A stretch of DNA of 64,000 nt from Cryobacterium arcticum (GCF_003185895.1 NZ_QHLY01000012.1:1054001-1118000); one strand, 5' to 3'. Counted from the first letter of the stretch, positions 1 through 9,238 are shown. The notes: a model not told the origin generated them from the letters alone. Numbers and translations are program-made.

Positions 1-84
1 CTCGTCGCAGCCGATCACACAACTGGCACCGGCGGCGAGCATCTCCAGTTCCACCGCGAGGGTGGGCTCAACAACAGCCATCAT
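1..84 (-). CDS. rnhB: Ribonuclease HII, N-terminal fragment
   Basis: Only the first 28 codons lie in the window and the gene runs off the left edge. The reading ends in VIGCDE, which matches the start of the RNase HII active-site motif (hydrophobic-G-x-D-E-V-G-R-G). The Asp and Glu are metal-binding residues of the family, which removes ribonucleotides and RNA primers from RNA/DNA hybrids. Two adjacent ATG codons (84 and 81) could start it. It follows lepB by 10 nt on the same strand, and rplS-lepB-rnhB is a common actinobacterial order. The assignment rests on a short motif plus synteny. Confidence 0.75.
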   Translation of the reverse strand, partial: MMAVVEPTLAVELEMLAAGASCVIGCDE

Positions 85-94
85 CGCAAGCGGG

Positions 95-841
95 TCATTT
101 CTCGGTTTCCTCGACCCCGCGGAACACCTCGGGGTAGTCATCCAGCCAGCCCCAGCGGGACACCGGCCAGCTGATCAGCATGGCGCGGCCCACGACGTTG
201 TCCATCGGCACGAAGCCCTTGCCCGGAGTGGTGGGGTGGTAGCGGGAATCGAGCGAGTCGTATCGGTTGTCACCCATCACCCAGAGCGAGTCTGCCGGCA
301 CGACAACGTCGAATGCGTCCTTGGAAACGCTGGTCTGCCCGACCGGCAAGAGCACGTAGGGCTCCACGAGGGGAACGTCGTTGACGCTCATCTGACCCAG
401 GGTGTTGCAGCAAACGACGTGGTCGCCCGGCAGGCCGATGACACGTTTGATCAAGTGGTCGTTGCTGTCGGGTGCGGACAGCCCGACCACGGACAGTGTC
501 CAATCCAGGGCGGCCACGATCGGGTTCTGCTCGATGGGCACCTGCGGCGGCAGCCATCCGCCCGGATCGCGGAAGACGACGACGTCGCCGCGGGAGATGG
601 GGATGAGGCCGGGCTCGAGCTGGTTCACGATGATGCGGTCGTTGACCAGCAGCGTGCTTTCCATCGACCCGGAGGGGATGTAGAACGAGCGCACCAGAAA
701 CGTCTTGATCAGGAACGAGATGAGCAACGCCACCACGAAGATGATGAGAAGGTCGCGAATGAAGATCGCGATGCCGCGCTTTTTGCGCGGCGAATCTGGT
801 TCCAGGCGATGCGATCGCGAGGGCAGAGTGTTGTCTGTCAT
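95..841 (-). CDS. lepB: Signal peptidase I
   Basis: 248 aa. A basic cytoplasmic N-terminus (residues 1-25) is followed by one membrane anchor (about 26-50) and the catalytic domain outside the membrane. The Ser/Lys dyad is visible: Ser59 in PSGSM and Lys132 in IKRVIGLPGD. A later GDNRYDSLDSR motif is the conserved box E of the family. The enzyme cuts signal peptides from secreted preproteins. It sits between rplS and rnhB. The start codon is ATG with only a weak AGGCGG-like ribosome site, and a strong hairpin (849-887) lies just upstream. The length is typical for actinobacterial LepB. Confidence 0.95.
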   Translation of the reverse strand: MTDNTLPSRSHRLEPDSPRKKRGIAIFIRDLLIIFVVALLISFLIKTFLVRSFYIPSGSMESTLLVNDRIIVNQLEPGLIPISRGDVVVFRDPGGWLPPQVPIEQNPIVAALDWTLSVVGLSAPDSNDHLIKRVIGLPGDHVVCCNTLGQMSVNDVPLVEPYVLLPVGQTSVSKDAFDVVVPADSLWVMGDNRYDSLDSRYHPTTPGKGFVPMDNVVGRAMLISWPVSRWGWLDDYPEVFRGVEETEK

Positions 842-848
842 TTAACCG

Positions 849-887
849 CCTGAGCTCCTCGCCCAGTTTAGCGGGGAGGAGCTCAGG
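849..887 (-). terminator. Hairpin between rplS and lepB, possible attenuating terminator
   Basis: Twelve-bp perfect arms (849-860 against 876-887) enclose a GC-rich loop, 67 nt downstream of the rplS stop and 7 nt before the lepB ATG. There is no clear U-run on the minus strand, so it may be a weak terminator, an mRNA 3'-end stabiliser or a modulator of lepB translation. The 3' arm contains GAGGAG, the best Shine-Dalgarno-like sequence near lepB, although its spacing (13 nt) is long. Confidence 0.6.
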
Positions 888-954
888 GGGAAATCCAGCG
901 ACCTGCGAAAACGCTCAGGGTTGAACCTGACCGCTTCGCCGGATGCGGAGTGTC

Positions 955-1299
955 TTAGTCGCGCTTTTCCTTGATCTTGGCCTTCTTGCCACGGAGACCG
1001 CGGAGGTAGTACAGCTTCGCGCGACGCACGTCACCGCGGGTGACGACCTCGATGTGGTCGATCACCGGGGAGTGCACCGGGAAGGTACGCTCGACGCCGA
1101 CCTGGAAGCTGACCTTGCGCACGCAGAAGGTCTCGCGAACGCCTTCGCCGGAGCGGCCGATAACGACGCCCTGGAAGACCTGCACACGGGAGCGTGCACC
1201 TTCAACGATGTTCACGTGAACCTTGACGGTGTCGCCGGCGCGGAACTCCGGGACGTCTGAACGCAGTGAAGGCGCGTCAACCTGGTCGAGAATATGCAT
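955..1299 (-). CDS. rplS: 50S ribosomal protein L19
   Basis: 114 aa from the ATG at 1299 ([13 protein letters not shown]), the start that matches the family; an upstream in-frame start at 1335 would add 12 unlikely residues. Typical L19 features are [16 protein letters not shown] near residue 25 and the basic C-terminus ([18 protein letters not shown]). L19 sits at the 30S-50S interface. About 200 bp without a gene lie upstream (1300-1502), so it may have its own promoter and leader; I could not identify a convincing promoter there. Confidence 0.96.
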   Translation of the reverse strand: MHILDQVDAPSLRSDVPEFRAGDTVKVHVNIVEGARSRVQVFQGVVIGRSGEGVRETFCVRKVSFQVGVERTFPVHSPVIDHIEVVTRGDVRRAKLYYLRGLRGKKAKIKEKRD

Positions 1300-1502
1300 G
1301 TTCTTCGCTCTCTGTACCCGCCACAGGTCGAGCACTTTTTAGTGGCGCCCCGCCTGCTCGCAGATAGCGAACCGGTGGCGACCAAGTGAGTGTGTGCGTG
1401 CCAATATCGATGCAGCTCCCCTGTGGCAGAGGCTAGCGGTGGCACAAACGCTTATTCTGCCACGAAAGTGGGTCCCAGAGCAAAAGGACGCCGAGAGGTG
1501 AC

Positions 1503-2045
1503 TCAGTTCTCGGAGGGCTTTTCCTGGATGATGATCACCGACGGATCGACCGAGGCCGCAGTCGGACGCTCAGAGCGGGTCGCCGACGGGTTCGTCATGG
1601 TCGGGAACGGCGACGGGCCGGCCGGAACGGTGCCGAATCTGGCGGTCTCGTCGAGGTAGACCATGGCCTCGCGAACGCGCTTCCGCGCCGCGTCGAACAG
1701 CTCCCAGACGGCGAACCAGAATGCGGCCAGGCCGACCAGCACGACGAGCACTGAGATCCACGGGGCGGTCACCGAGTAGATGCCCATCAGTACGATCAGC
1801 GCGTGCCACACGGTCAGCACACCCACATCCGCCCAGGACACGGCTTTCTCGAGCCGAACTTCCTTGCGGGCGATGAAGAGCAGGCTCACCACCAGCAGCC
1901 CGAAGCCGATAGCGAGGGCCCCGAACGTGGCGCCGAGCACCTGCCAGGCCGTCGTCTTGAAAATCGAGGCGGCGACCATGAGCCAAATCGGCAGCACGAC
2001 GACGGCAGCGAACTGCCAGTAGTAGAAGGCCTTGCGAAGAATCAC
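1503..2045 (-). CDS. Four-helix membrane protein of unknown function
   Basis: 180 aa from a GTG at 2045 with GGGGA just upstream. An in-frame start at 2111 would overlap trmD by 56 nt and add residues of poor quality. Four hydrophobic stretches are visible (about residues 10-30, 38-60, 75-95 and 97-118), followed by a hydrophilic C-terminal tail of about 60 residues rich in Pro, Ser and Thr. The tail is probably cytoplasmic by the positive-inside rule (ARKEVRLEK, DAARKRVRE). I do not recognise the family. It sits between trmD and rplS, a place usually without a gene, and ends about 200 nt before rplS. Confidence 0.75.
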   Translation of the reverse strand: MILRKAFYYWQFAAVVVLPIWLMVAASIFKTTAWQVLGATFGALAIGFGLLVVSLLFIARKEVRLEKAVSWADVGVLTVWHALIVLMGIYSVTAPWISVLVVLVGLAAFWFAVWELFDAARKRVREAMVYLDETARFGTVPAGPSPFPTMTNPSATRSERPTAASVDPSVIIIQEKPSEN

Positions 2046-2055
2046 GTTCCCCAGA

Positions 2056-2844
2056 TTACCCGCGTGTGCCGCGCCGAGACTTTGAGTTCGCTGGGGGCAG
2101 AAGGGCGGCATCCGCAGCTTCGGGAGGCAGCAGGTCGGGCCGCACCCGCCGGGTGCGCTCGATCTGCTGCTCGCGGCGCCAGGTGGCGATCGCGCCGTGA
2201 TTGCCGCTGAGAAGCACGGGCGGAACGTCGAGCTCCCGCCAGCTGGCCGGCTTGGTGTAGCTCGGGTACTCCAGCAGGCCGTCTTCGTGGGACTCTTCCA
2301 CGAGGCTCTCCGGGTTGCCGACGACGCCGGGGATGAGCCGCCCGATGGCTTCGATCATGGCCATCACGGCGACCTCTCCCCCGTTGAGCACGTAGTCGCC
2401 CAGGCTCACCAGGCGCACCCGGCCGCGGGTGGCGAAGTGGTCGACGACCCGCTGGTCGATGCCCTCGTAGCGCCCGCAGCCGAAGACCAGGTGCGGTTCG
2501 GCCGCGAGTTCGCGGGCCATCGCCTGGGTGAACTGGTCACCGGCCGGGGACGGGAAGATCAGCACCGGCCCGCCATCGGCCGCCGCATCCGTTGTTCCGG
2601 CCTCGCCAACCGGTGACGCTGCGAGGATGCTGTCCAGCGCCTCACCCCACGGCTCCGGCTTCATCACCATGCCGGCTCCGCCGCCGTACGGCGTGTCGTC
2701 GACGGTGTTGTGCCTGTCGTGGGTGAAGTCGCGCAGGTTGTGCACGGAAAGGTCGATCAGACCGGCCTGACGGGCCCGGCCGAGAAGGGAGATGTCCAGC
2801 ACACCGAAGAACTCCGGAAAGATACTGACGATGTCGATGCGCAT
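2056..2844 (-). CDS. trmD: tRNA (guanine-N1)-methyltransferase
   Basis: 262 aa. It methylates G37 of tRNAs next to the anticodon, using S-adenosylmethionine, which prevents +1 frameshifting. The N-terminus [13 protein letters not shown], the [17 protein letters not shown] segment (about residue 50) and the SAM-binding trefoil-knot region (GRYEGIDQR, then [13 protein letters not shown]) are hallmarks of the family. It normally follows rimM directly; here a channel gene intervenes. Only 11 nt separate it from that gene. Confidence 0.97.
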   Translation of the reverse strand: MRIDIVSIFPEFFGVLDISLLGRARQAGLIDLSVHNLRDFTHDRHNTVDDTPYGGGAGMVMKPEPWGEALDSILAASPVGEAGTTDAAADGGPVLIFPSPAGDQFTQAMARELAAEPHLVFGCGRYEGIDQRVVDHFATRGRVRLVSLGDYVLNGGEVAVMAMIEAIGRLIPGVVGNPESLVEESHEDGLLEYPSYTKPASWRELDVPPVLLSGNHGAIATWRREQQIERTRRVRPDLLPPEAADAALLPPANSKSRRGTRG

Positions 2845-2855
2845 AACGGCTAAGT

Positions 2856-3713
2856 CTACGAGTGAGCGCCGGCGAGCTCCGGCGTGCTCGCGGCCTCATC
2901 GTCGTCGTGCAGGGCTGCTGCACGGTTGACGGTATTGCGGTGCGAGAAGTAGAGGGGCAGAGCGGTGAACAGAACCGCGCCGAGGAAGTTGCCGATCAGC
3001 ACGGGGCCGGTGTTCCAGCCCCACCATTCGCCGAAGCTGATATCGGCGCCGAGCAGCATGCCGGCCGGGATGACGAACATGTTCACCACGGCGTGCTCGA
3101 GACCGAGGCCGAAGAAGGTGAGCACCGGCAGCCACATGCCGAGGATCTTGCCCGCGGCGGAGGTGGACGTGTAGAACATGATCGTGCCGAGCGCGACCAT
3201 CCAGTTACAGAGCATGGCCTTGACCACGACGACCAGGATGCCGCCGGCGCCGACCGCTTCATACGGAAGCACCTTGTGTTCGGCCATGTGGATGATGGCC
3301 TGGATCATCGGGTCGGTGGTGTCGGTACCGAGATACGTGATCGCACCGGTGTAGAGCAGGGCGTAGAGACCGGCGCCCACGAGGTGGGCCGGGATCACGA
3401 TGCCGAAGTTCTTGGCCGCCTTGGCGATCGTGGTGCGGCCTTCGAGCACCGCCAGCGGGATGAGCGCGAAGCTGCCGGTGACGAGCTCGAGGCCGAGCAT
3501 CAGGATCACGCAGAATCCGACCGGGAAGACCAACGCGCCCACGATCGGCAGGCCGGTCTGGGCCGCCGCCGTGAGCGCCAGCGTCGTGGCCGCTCCGAGG
3601 ATCGCGCCCGACAGCATTCCGCGCAGAAACATCTGCCGGGCGGGAAGGTTGGACTTGACGACCCCGGAGTGTACGAGCGAATCGATCAACTGGTCGGGTT
3701 TCACATAGGACAT
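2856..3713 (-). CDS. Formate/nitrite transporter family (FocA/NirC-like) channel
   Basis: 285 aa with six hydrophobic segments, typical of the pentameric FNT channels that pass small monovalent anions such as formate, nitrite or hydrosulfide. Visible family features are the [11 protein letters not shown] segment (about residue 74), the CNWMVALGT segment (about residue 168) and the long re-entrant TM helices. A strong GAGGAG ribosome site precedes the ATG, and a TATAGAT hexamer (3742-3748) could be a separate -10 box. It lies between rimM and trmD. Substrate cannot be told from sequence. Confidence 0.9.
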   Translation of the reverse strand: MSYVKPDQLIDSLVHSGVVKSNLPARQMFLRGMLSGAILGAATTLALTAAAQTGLPIVGALVFPVGFCVILMLGLELVTGSFALIPLAVLEGRTTIAKAAKNFGIVIPAHLVGAGLYALLYTGAITYLGTDTTDPMIQAIIHMAEHKVLPYEAVGAGGILVVVVKAMLCNWMVALGTIMFYTSTSAAGKILGMWLPVLTFFGLGLEHAVVNMFVIPAGMLLGADISFGEWWGWNTGPVLIGNFLGAVLFTALPLYFSHRNTVNRAAALHDDDEAASTPELAGAHS

Positions 3714-3806
3714 GCGACGGTACTCCTCATCAACGGCCGCGATCTATACGAACGTGAAGTAGGTGTGGCGCGGCGCGCCTCTCCCCGTGATGTGGCCGAG
3801 GCGCGT

Positions 3807-4487
3807 CTATGCGTCCTGGGCGTCGGGAGTCGGCGTCGCTGCCGGTTCTGGTGAAACTTCGGGGTCGGTCGGTGAAGCTGGTTCTTCGGCCTGCGCGGCA
3901 TCGGCGGCGTCGGTGACAGGTTCGTCGTCCGGCTCTTCCGGCAGCTCTTCGAGCAGTCCGGGGGGCGGGGTGATGGTGATGACGCCGGCCTTGACGTCGA
4001 CACTGGGAACGATCGCCTTGACGAAGGGAATCATGACCTCGCCGGCGGCGGTCTTCACGATCAGGAGGTCTTGGGCCGGCAGGTGCTCGAGCCGGGTGAG
4101 GGTGCCGATCTGCACGCCGTCGCGCACGACGGCCAGGCCGACGAGCTGGTGGTCGTACCAGGCGTCTTCTTCGTCGGTCTGCTCGGCGGAGTCCTGGTCG
4201 ATCCAGAGGATCGCCTTGGCCAGGGTCTCGGCGGCCTCGCGGTCGGGCACGCCCTTGAAGAACCCGACGGCGTGCTGGTTGTACCAGCGCAGCTCGACGA
4301 GTTCGATGGTCTTGCCGTGCCAGGGTGAGCTGGTCGGCACCTGGAGGGTGAACACGGCGCCCGGGACGAAACGTCGTCCCGGGTCGTCCGTGTACAGCTC
4401 CAGCTTGATGGCGCCCTTGAGGCCATGGGCCTTGGTGAGGCGCCCCACCCGCAGTTGGGTGGCCGGGATCGTGCTGTCGTCGCTCAT
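3807..4487 (-). CDS. rimM: 16S rRNA processing protein RimM
   Basis: 226 aa. The N-terminal RimM barrel starts with RVGRLTKAHGLKGAIKLE (about residue 12) and is followed by the PRC-like barrel (WYDHQLVGLAVVRDG onward). It assists maturation of the 30S head with S19. The last ~55 residues are an acidic Pro/Ala/Glu-rich tail not needed in shorter homologues. It is 21 nt downstream of the KH-protein gene in the classical rpsP-rimM-trmD-rplS operon. Confidence 0.96.
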   Translation of the reverse strand: MSDDSTIPATQLRVGRLTKAHGLKGAIKLELYTDDPGRRFVPGAVFTLQVPTSSPWHGKTIELVELRWYNQHAVGFFKGVPDREAAETLAKAILWIDQDSAEQTDEEDAWYDHQLVGLAVVRDGVQIGTLTRLEHLPAQDLLIVKTAAGEVMIPFVKAIVPSVDVKAGVITITPPPGLLEELPEEPDDEPVTDAADAAQAEEPASPTDPEVSPEPAATPTPDAQDA

Positions 4488-4508
4488 GAGGGGCTAATCA
4501 CTGCCCGA

Positions 4509-4745
4509 TCAGAAGTCGGTGTCGACAACGTCGACCCGCACGCGCTTGCCGTCGGCCAGAGCGGCCACGAGAGTGCGCAGCGCCTTGGCGGTGCGACCTG
4601 CGCGGCCGATCACCCGACCGAGGTCTTCGGGGTTCACACGAACCTCGAGCACCTCGCCACGGGGTGAGTTCTGGGCTACAACGTGCACGTCGTCCGGGTG
4701 ATCAACGATTCCCTTGACGAGGTGCTCAAGCGCGGGAGCGAGCAA
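4509..4745 (-). CDS. khpA: KH-domain RNA-binding protein KhpA
   Basis: 78 aa forming essentially one KH domain, with the RNA-binding GxxG loop visible as IGRAGRTAKALRTL. In other Gram-positives KhpA pairs with KhpB/Jag and affects cell division and small-RNA biology. The start is a TTG at 4745 lying 2 nt after the rpsP stop, with AAGGCG as the ribosome site, so translation is probably coupled to rpsP. Confidence 0.92.
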   Translation of the reverse strand: MLAPALEHLVKGIVDHPDDVHVVAQNSPRGEVLEVRVNPEDLGRVIGRAGRTAKALRTLVAALADGKRVRVDVVDTDF

Positions 4746-4747
4746 GA

Positions 4748-5164
4748 TTACGCCTTGTCCTCTTCGGTGGCCTCAGCGGCGACCTCTTCGGTTTCGACCT
4801 TGGCCGCGGGCTTCTCAGCCTTGGGCTTCAGAACCGGCTTCTTCTTCTCGTCGGCGACGAAGGCAGCCTTCGGCTCCTTGATCTTGACGGTGGAGACGGC
4901 GTTCTTGTCGCCCTTGAAGATGCCCCAGTCGCCGGTCAGCTTGAGGAGTGCCGCAACCTGCTCGGTCGGCTGTGCGCCGACGGAGAGCCAGTACTGGGCA
5001 CGCTCGGACTTGACCTCGATGACGGAGGGCTCCTGCGTGGGGTGGTAGATGCCGATCTCTTCGATGACACGACCATCGCGCTTGGTGCGCGAGTCGGCGA
5101 CAACGATGCGGTAGTACGGCGCACGAATCTTGCCCATGCGCTTCAGACGGATTTTGACAGCCAC
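4748..5164 (-). CDS. rpsP: 30S ribosomal protein S16
   Basis: 138 aa from a GTG at 5164 with AGGAGA upstream; the start [11 protein letters not shown] is the universal S16 N-terminus, so a longer frame to 5236 is rejected. The core domain (residues 1-80) is followed by a Lys/Glu/Ala-rich tail typical of actinobacterial S16. S16 is an early-assembly protein of the 30S body. It heads the operon that continues through khpA and rimM. Confidence 0.97.
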   Translation of the reverse strand: MAVKIRLKRMGKIRAPYYRIVVADSRTKRDGRVIEEIGIYHPTQEPSVIEVKSERAQYWLSVGAQPTEQVAALLKLTGDWGIFKGDKNAVSTVKIKEPKAAFVADEKKKPVLKPKAEKPAAKVETEEVAAEATEEDKA

Positions 5165-5502
5165 AATTCTCCTGTGTATTAGATGTTTGGCGAACTGACA
5201 GCCGTGAGCGTGGGGGCACACTCGGCAAAAGCTCAATAAGGTTCGTGTTGCGCCGGATTAGAGGGTCGGGCACAACAGAACTCGACTAATCATTGTGTCA
5301 GACATCGACCACTTTGTGATAATCGAGATTCGACAGCCCCAGTTTATCGCGCCGGGCTCTTCACTCCGGACCACGGACCGGTGGGCCGCCGGCGACTTGT
5401 TGCGTCGTGGTGGAGCGTGCCGGGCCGCGGCCGGGTGCATTAGCTGTCAGGATTGGGCCATATCGCCCCGCCCGGGGCAGTCAACTTGCGGAGGGGCACA
5501 CA
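5165..5502. promoter_or_regulatory. Intergenic region between divergent rpsP and the YbdK-type gene
   Basis: 338 bp with no convincing gene. It must carry the promoter of the rpsP operon (minus) and that of the downstream ligase gene (plus). A plus-strand candidate is TTGTGT (5293-5298) and GATAAT (5318-5323), but with a long 19-bp spacer. I could not place a good minus-strand promoter. Short open frames here lack coding character. Confidence 0.4.
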
Positions 5503-6648
5503 GTGGGACTCGAATTCGCATCCTCGGAGCGGTCGACCATCGGGATCGAGTGGGAACTCGCCCTCGTCGACCGCGAGACCGGCGACCTCGTGTCGATCGC
5601 GGACGAAGTCCTTGACGCCCTTCGTGGCCCGGATGGCGCTCCGCACCCGCACATCACCGGCGAACTGTTGCTCAACACCGTGGAGCTGGTCTCCGGTGTG
5701 CACCACACAGTGGCGGGGGCAGTCGCCGATGTGGCCGGGCAGGTCGCCGAGGTGCGGGCCATCACCGAGCCCCGCGGTGTCGAGCCGATCTGTGCCGGAT
5801 CGCATCCGTTCGGGCAGTGGTTCGACCAGCAGGTCACCGACAAGGAGCGCTACCACAAGCTCATCGACCGCACCCAGTGGTGGGGGCGCAACATGATGAT
5901 CTGGGGCATCCATGTGCACGTGGGCATCGAAGACCGCGACAAGGTCATCCCCATCTTGAACGGCATGCTCAGCTTCGTGCCGCACCTGCAGGCCCTGAGT
6001 GCGTCCAGTCCGTTCTGGGCCGGCGTCAACACCGGCTACGCCTCCAACCGCGCTCAGATGTTCCAGCAGCTGCCCACGGCCGGACTGCCGTGGCGGCTCG
6101 AGGACTGGGCCGCGTGGGAGGGCTACGTCGAAGACCTCACCGTGACCGGGATCATCGAGGACGCCACCGAGGTGCGGTGGGACATCCGCCCGTCGCCGCG
6201 CTGGGGAACCATCGAGATCCGCGCCTGCGACGGCGTCTCGACCGTGGAGGAACTCGGCGCGATTGCCGCGCTCATCCAATGCCTGGTGGACTGGATGTCG
6301 ACCGAGATCGACGAGGGCCGCCCCGTTCCCACCATGCAGCCGTGGTTTGTGCGGGAGAACAAGTGGCGGGCCGCCCGCTACGGGCTCGCGGCCGAGATCA
6401 TCGTGAACTCCACCGGTACTGAGCGGATGGTCACCGATGAGGTGCGCCGCCTGGTGGAGGTGCTCACCCCCACCGCCGAGCGCTTGGGCTGCCTGCCCGA
6501 ATTGCTGCAGCTGCACCTGATCCTCGACGCCGGTGCGAGCTACCAGCGTCAGCTGGCCGTGGCGGCGGCGAACGACGGCAGCCTTCCCGCGGTGGTCGCC
6601 GCCCTCAGCAGCGAGCTCAAGCACGGCCTGGCACCTCGCGAGCCGTGA
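5503..6648 (+). CDS. Carboxylate-amine ligase, YbdK / glutamate-cysteine ligase type 2 family
   Basis: 381 aa from a GTG at 5503 preceded by a GGAGGGG ribosome site; the protein begins MGLEFASSERSTIGIEWE. The GIEWELALVD motif (ATP/glutamate binding), HPHITGELLLNTVEL and the HVHVGI segment are characteristic of the YbdK/GCS2 superfamily. Members form amide bonds, classically gamma-glutamylcysteine. True substrate is unknown for most actinobacterial members. It is monocistronic: divergent from rpsP and convergent with the LLM gene, with its last codons inside a long hairpin. Confidence 0.9.
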   Translation: MGLEFASSERSTIGIEWELALVDRETGDLVSIADEVLDALRGPDGAPHPHITGELLLNTVELVSGVHHTVAGAVADVAGQVAEVRAITEPRGVEPICAGSHPFGQWFDQQVTDKERYHKLIDRTQWWGRNMMIWGIHVHVGIEDRDKVIPILNGMLSFVPHLQALSASSPFWAGVNTGYASNRAQMFQQLPTAGLPWRLEDWAAWEGYVEDLTVTGIIEDATEVRWDIRPSPRWGTIEIRACDGVSTVEELGAIAALIQCLVDWMSTEIDEGRPVPTMQPWFVRENKWRAARYGLAAEIIVNSTGTERMVTDEVRRLVEVLTPTAERLGCLPELLQLHLILDAGASYQRQLAVAAANDGSLPAVVAALSSELKHGLAPREP

Positions 6649-6697
6649 GCTAAGCCCCAGAAATCTCGGATTCCTGGGGCTTTACTCACGGCTCGCG
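6637..6697. terminator. Long bidirectional hairpin overlapping the end of the ligase gene
   Basis: Nested, almost perfect inverted repeat. The outer 13-bp stem pairs 6637-6649 with 6685-6697, the next 9-bp stem pairs 6652-6660 with 6674-6682, and an inner AATC/GATT stem has a 3-nt loop; only one 2x2 and one 1x1 internal mismatch interrupt it. The left outer arm contains the last codons and the TGA of the ligase gene. It lies between convergent genes and probably ends both transcripts. Confidence 0.8.
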
Positions 6698-6705
6698 GGA
6701 GGGGG

Positions 6706-7494
6706 TTACGCGTTCTTGGCGTCTCGCCAGGCCACCCAGTCCTCGACCGGGGCCAGGTCGTAGGCGGGGCCGGAGATGCCCAGGGTGAAGAGGGTGGTGC
6801 CGAGCTCGTAGAGTTCGTCGGCCTCTTCCGTGGTCTTGCCGCGCAGTTCGGTGGAGATCTCGATCTCGTTGATGTCGCGGCCCACGGTGTCGCACCAGGT
6901 GCCCAGCACGCCGAGCTTGTGCGTGAGCACCTCCGGGGTGGAGAAGGAGTGCCAGATGTCGGCATGCTCGGCCACGATGCGCAGGGTCTTCTTCTCGCCG
7001 GCGCCGCCGATGAGCACGGGGATGTCGCGCACCGGTGCGGGGTTGAGCTTGGCCCACCTGGCTTCGATCCGGGGCAGGCTCTCGGCCAACGCATCGAGAC
7101 GGGTACCGACAGTGCCGAATTCGTAGCCGTACTCGTCGTAGTCACGCTCGAACCATCCGGAACCGGTGCCGAAGATGAACCGGCCGCCGCTGATGTGGTC
7201 GATGGTGCGCGCCATGTCGGCCTGCAGGTCGGCGTTGCGGTAGCTGTTGCAGTTCACCAGCGCGCCCATCTCGAGCACGCTGGTTTGCTCCGCCCACGCC
7301 GAGAGCAGCGTCCAGGACTCGAAGTGCAGGCCCGCCGGGTCGCCCGACAGCGGGTAGAAGTGATCCCAGTTGAAGGCGATATCCACGCCAAGGGCTTCGA
7401 CGGCCGCGACAGTGTTGCGGATCGAGGTGTAGTCAGCGTGCTGGGGAGCGATCTGTACGCCGAGGCGCACCGGGCGTGGCTGGAGAGTGGTCAT
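6706..7494 (-). CDS. LLM-class (luciferase-like) F420/FMN-dependent oxidoreductase
   Basis: 262 aa TIM-barrel protein of the bacterial-luciferase-like family. Typical segments are the N-terminal VRLGVQIAPQHADY, FNWDHFYPLSGDP, and GRFIFGTGSGWFERDYDEYG (about residue 105), which matches the flavin/F420 pocket of actinobacterial members. PVLIGGAGEKKTLR near residue 155 is also conserved. Many homologues in Actinobacteria use F420, but the cofactor cannot be fixed here. It sits 69 nt downstream of ffh on the same strand, probably with separate function. Confidence 0.88.
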   Translation of the reverse strand: MTTLQPRPVRLGVQIAPQHADYTSIRNTVAAVEALGVDIAFNWDHFYPLSGDPAGLHFESWTLLSAWAEQTSVLEMGALVNCNSYRNADLQADMARTIDHISGGRFIFGTGSGWFERDYDEYGYEFGTVGTRLDALAESLPRIEARWAKLNPAPVRDIPVLIGGAGEKKTLRIVAEHADIWHSFSTPEVLTHKLGVLGTWCDTVGRDINEIEISTELRGKTTEEADELYELGTTLFTLGISGPAYDLAPVEDWVAWRDAKNA

Positions 7495-7563
7495 TGCAGA
7501 ATCCTACGGCCAGCCCGCAGCCTCAACGTCACGCCCCAGCAACACTGGACGCCGTGGCCACCG

Positions 7564-9135
7564 CTACCGGCCGAGCATCTTCTGCAGCGCGGCCATCTCC
7601 TCGGGCGTCGGGCCCCCGGCCGGGGCCTTCGCTCCCCCGCCGAGACCGAAGCCGGACCCGCCGGCGGCGGGTGCTCCGCCAACCTTCTCACCGGCGGCAA
7701 GTGCGGCGTTCTCCGCCGCACGCTTGGCCGGGTTGCCCGACTTCGAGCCCTTCTTCTTCTGCTGCACCTGCGGACGCTTGCCGCCCATGCCGCCGGGCAT
7801 CGGGCCCATTCCGGGGATGTTGGGCATGCCGCCCTTGGCCACGGTCTTCATCATCTTCGCGGCCTGCTCGAAGCGCTGCACCAGCTGGTTCACCTCGGTG
7901 ACACTCGAGCCTGAACCGCGCGCGATCCGCAACCGACGGGAGCCATTGAGGAGCTTCGGGGTGACCCGCTCCGCCTTGGTCATCGACTGGATGATGGCCT
8001 CGGTGCGCACGATCTCGCGCTCGTCGAAGTTGTCGAGCTGCTGCTTCATGGCGCCGGCGCCGGGCAGCATGCCCATCATCTTCTTGATCGAGCCCATGTT
8101 GCGCAGCTGCTGCATCTGGCCGAGGAAGTCGTCGAGGGTGAAGCTGTCGGTCGAGAACTTCTCGGCCATCTTGCGGGCTTCGTCCTCATCGAACGCGCCC
8201 TGCGCCTGCTCGATCAGGGTGAGGATGTCACCGAGGTCGAGGATGCGGCTGGCCATGCGGTCGGGGTGGAACGGTTCGAAGTCGTCGAGGCTCTCACCCG
8301 TGGAGGCGAACATGATCGGGCGCCCGGTGATCGAGGCGACCGACAGGGCCGCACCACCGCGGGCGTCACCGTCGAGCTTGGAGAGCACAACACCGGTGAA
8401 GTCCACGCCCTCCTGGAAGGCCCGGGCCGTCGCCACGGCATCCTGGCCGATCATGGCGTCGATCACGAAGAGCACTTCGTCGGGATCGATGGCCTTACGG
8501 ATGTCCGCGGCCTGCTTCATCATGTCGGCGTCGACGCCGAGACGGCCGGCGGTGTCGACGATGACAACGTCGTGCAGCTTCTGCTGGGCGTACTTGACAC
8601 CGTCGCGGGCGACCTTGACCGGGTTGCCGACACCGTTGCCGGGCTCCGGAGCGTAGACAGCGACACCGGCCTGGGCCGCGACGACCTCGAGCTGGGTGAC
8701 GGCGTTCGGGCGCTGCAGGTCGGCGGCGACCAGGATCGGGGTGTGGCCGTCCTTGGCAAGCCACTTGGCCAGCTTGCCGGCGAGGGTCGTCTTACCGGCA
8801 CCCTGCAAGCCGGCCAGCATGATGACCGTCGGCGGTTTCTTCGCGAACTCCAGCCGGCGCTGCTGGCCGCCGAGGATCTGAATGAGTTCCTCGTTCACGA
8901 TCTGCACGACCTGCTGGGCCGGGTTCAGAGCCTTGCTGACCTCATCACCGAGGGCACGCTCACGCACCTTGCCGGTGAAGTCCTTGACGACCTCGAGCGC
9001 CACGTCGGCGTCGAGGAGCGCGCGACGAATCTCGCGGACGGTGCCGTCGACATCCGCAGCGCTGAGCTTGCCCTTGGTGCGGAGATTTTTAAACGTCTCG
9101 GCGAGGCGATCTGAGAGGTTTCCAAAAGTAGCCAT
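7564..9135 (-). CDS. ffh: Signal recognition particle protein Ffh (SRP54)
   Basis: 523 aa. N domain (1-90), then the GTPase G domain with GLQGAGKTTLAGKLAK (P loop, about residue 110), DTAGR and TKLDGDARGG-like motifs, then the Met-rich M domain that binds 4.5S RNA and signal sequences. The last ~90 residues form a Gly/Pro/Met-rich tail, usual in Actinobacteria. With FtsY (encoded at 12340-13215) it targets membrane proteins co-translationally. TAAACT nine nt upstream of the ATG could be a -10 box. Confidence 0.97.
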   Translation of the reverse strand: MATFGNLSDRLAETFKNLRTKGKLSAADVDGTVREIRRALLDADVALEVVKDFTGKVRERALGDEVSKALNPAQQVVQIVNEELIQILGGQQRRLEFAKKPPTVIMLAGLQGAGKTTLAGKLAKWLAKDGHTPILVAADLQRPNAVTQLEVVAAQAGVAVYAPEPGNGVGNPVKVARDGVKYAQQKLHDVVIVDTAGRLGVDADMMKQAADIRKAIDPDEVLFVIDAMIGQDAVATARAFQEGVDFTGVVLSKLDGDARGGAALSVASITGRPIMFASTGESLDDFEPFHPDRMASRILDLGDILTLIEQAQGAFDEDEARKMAEKFSTDSFTLDDFLGQMQQLRNMGSIKKMMGMLPGAGAMKQQLDNFDEREIVRTEAIIQSMTKAERVTPKLLNGSRRLRIARGSGSSVTEVNQLVQRFEQAAKMMKTVAKGGMPNIPGMGPMPGGMGGKRPQVQQKKKGSKSGNPAKRAAENAALAAGEKVGGAPAAGGSGFGLGGGAKAPAGGPTPEEMAALQKMLGR

Positions 9136-9238
9136 TGTGGTCCTAGTTTAACCGGATCCAATGCGCCTCTGGCCCACATGCCGGAATCATGCCCCGACAG
9201 CTACGGTGGAGACTCGCGTTGAAGCTTAGGGAGCAGTC

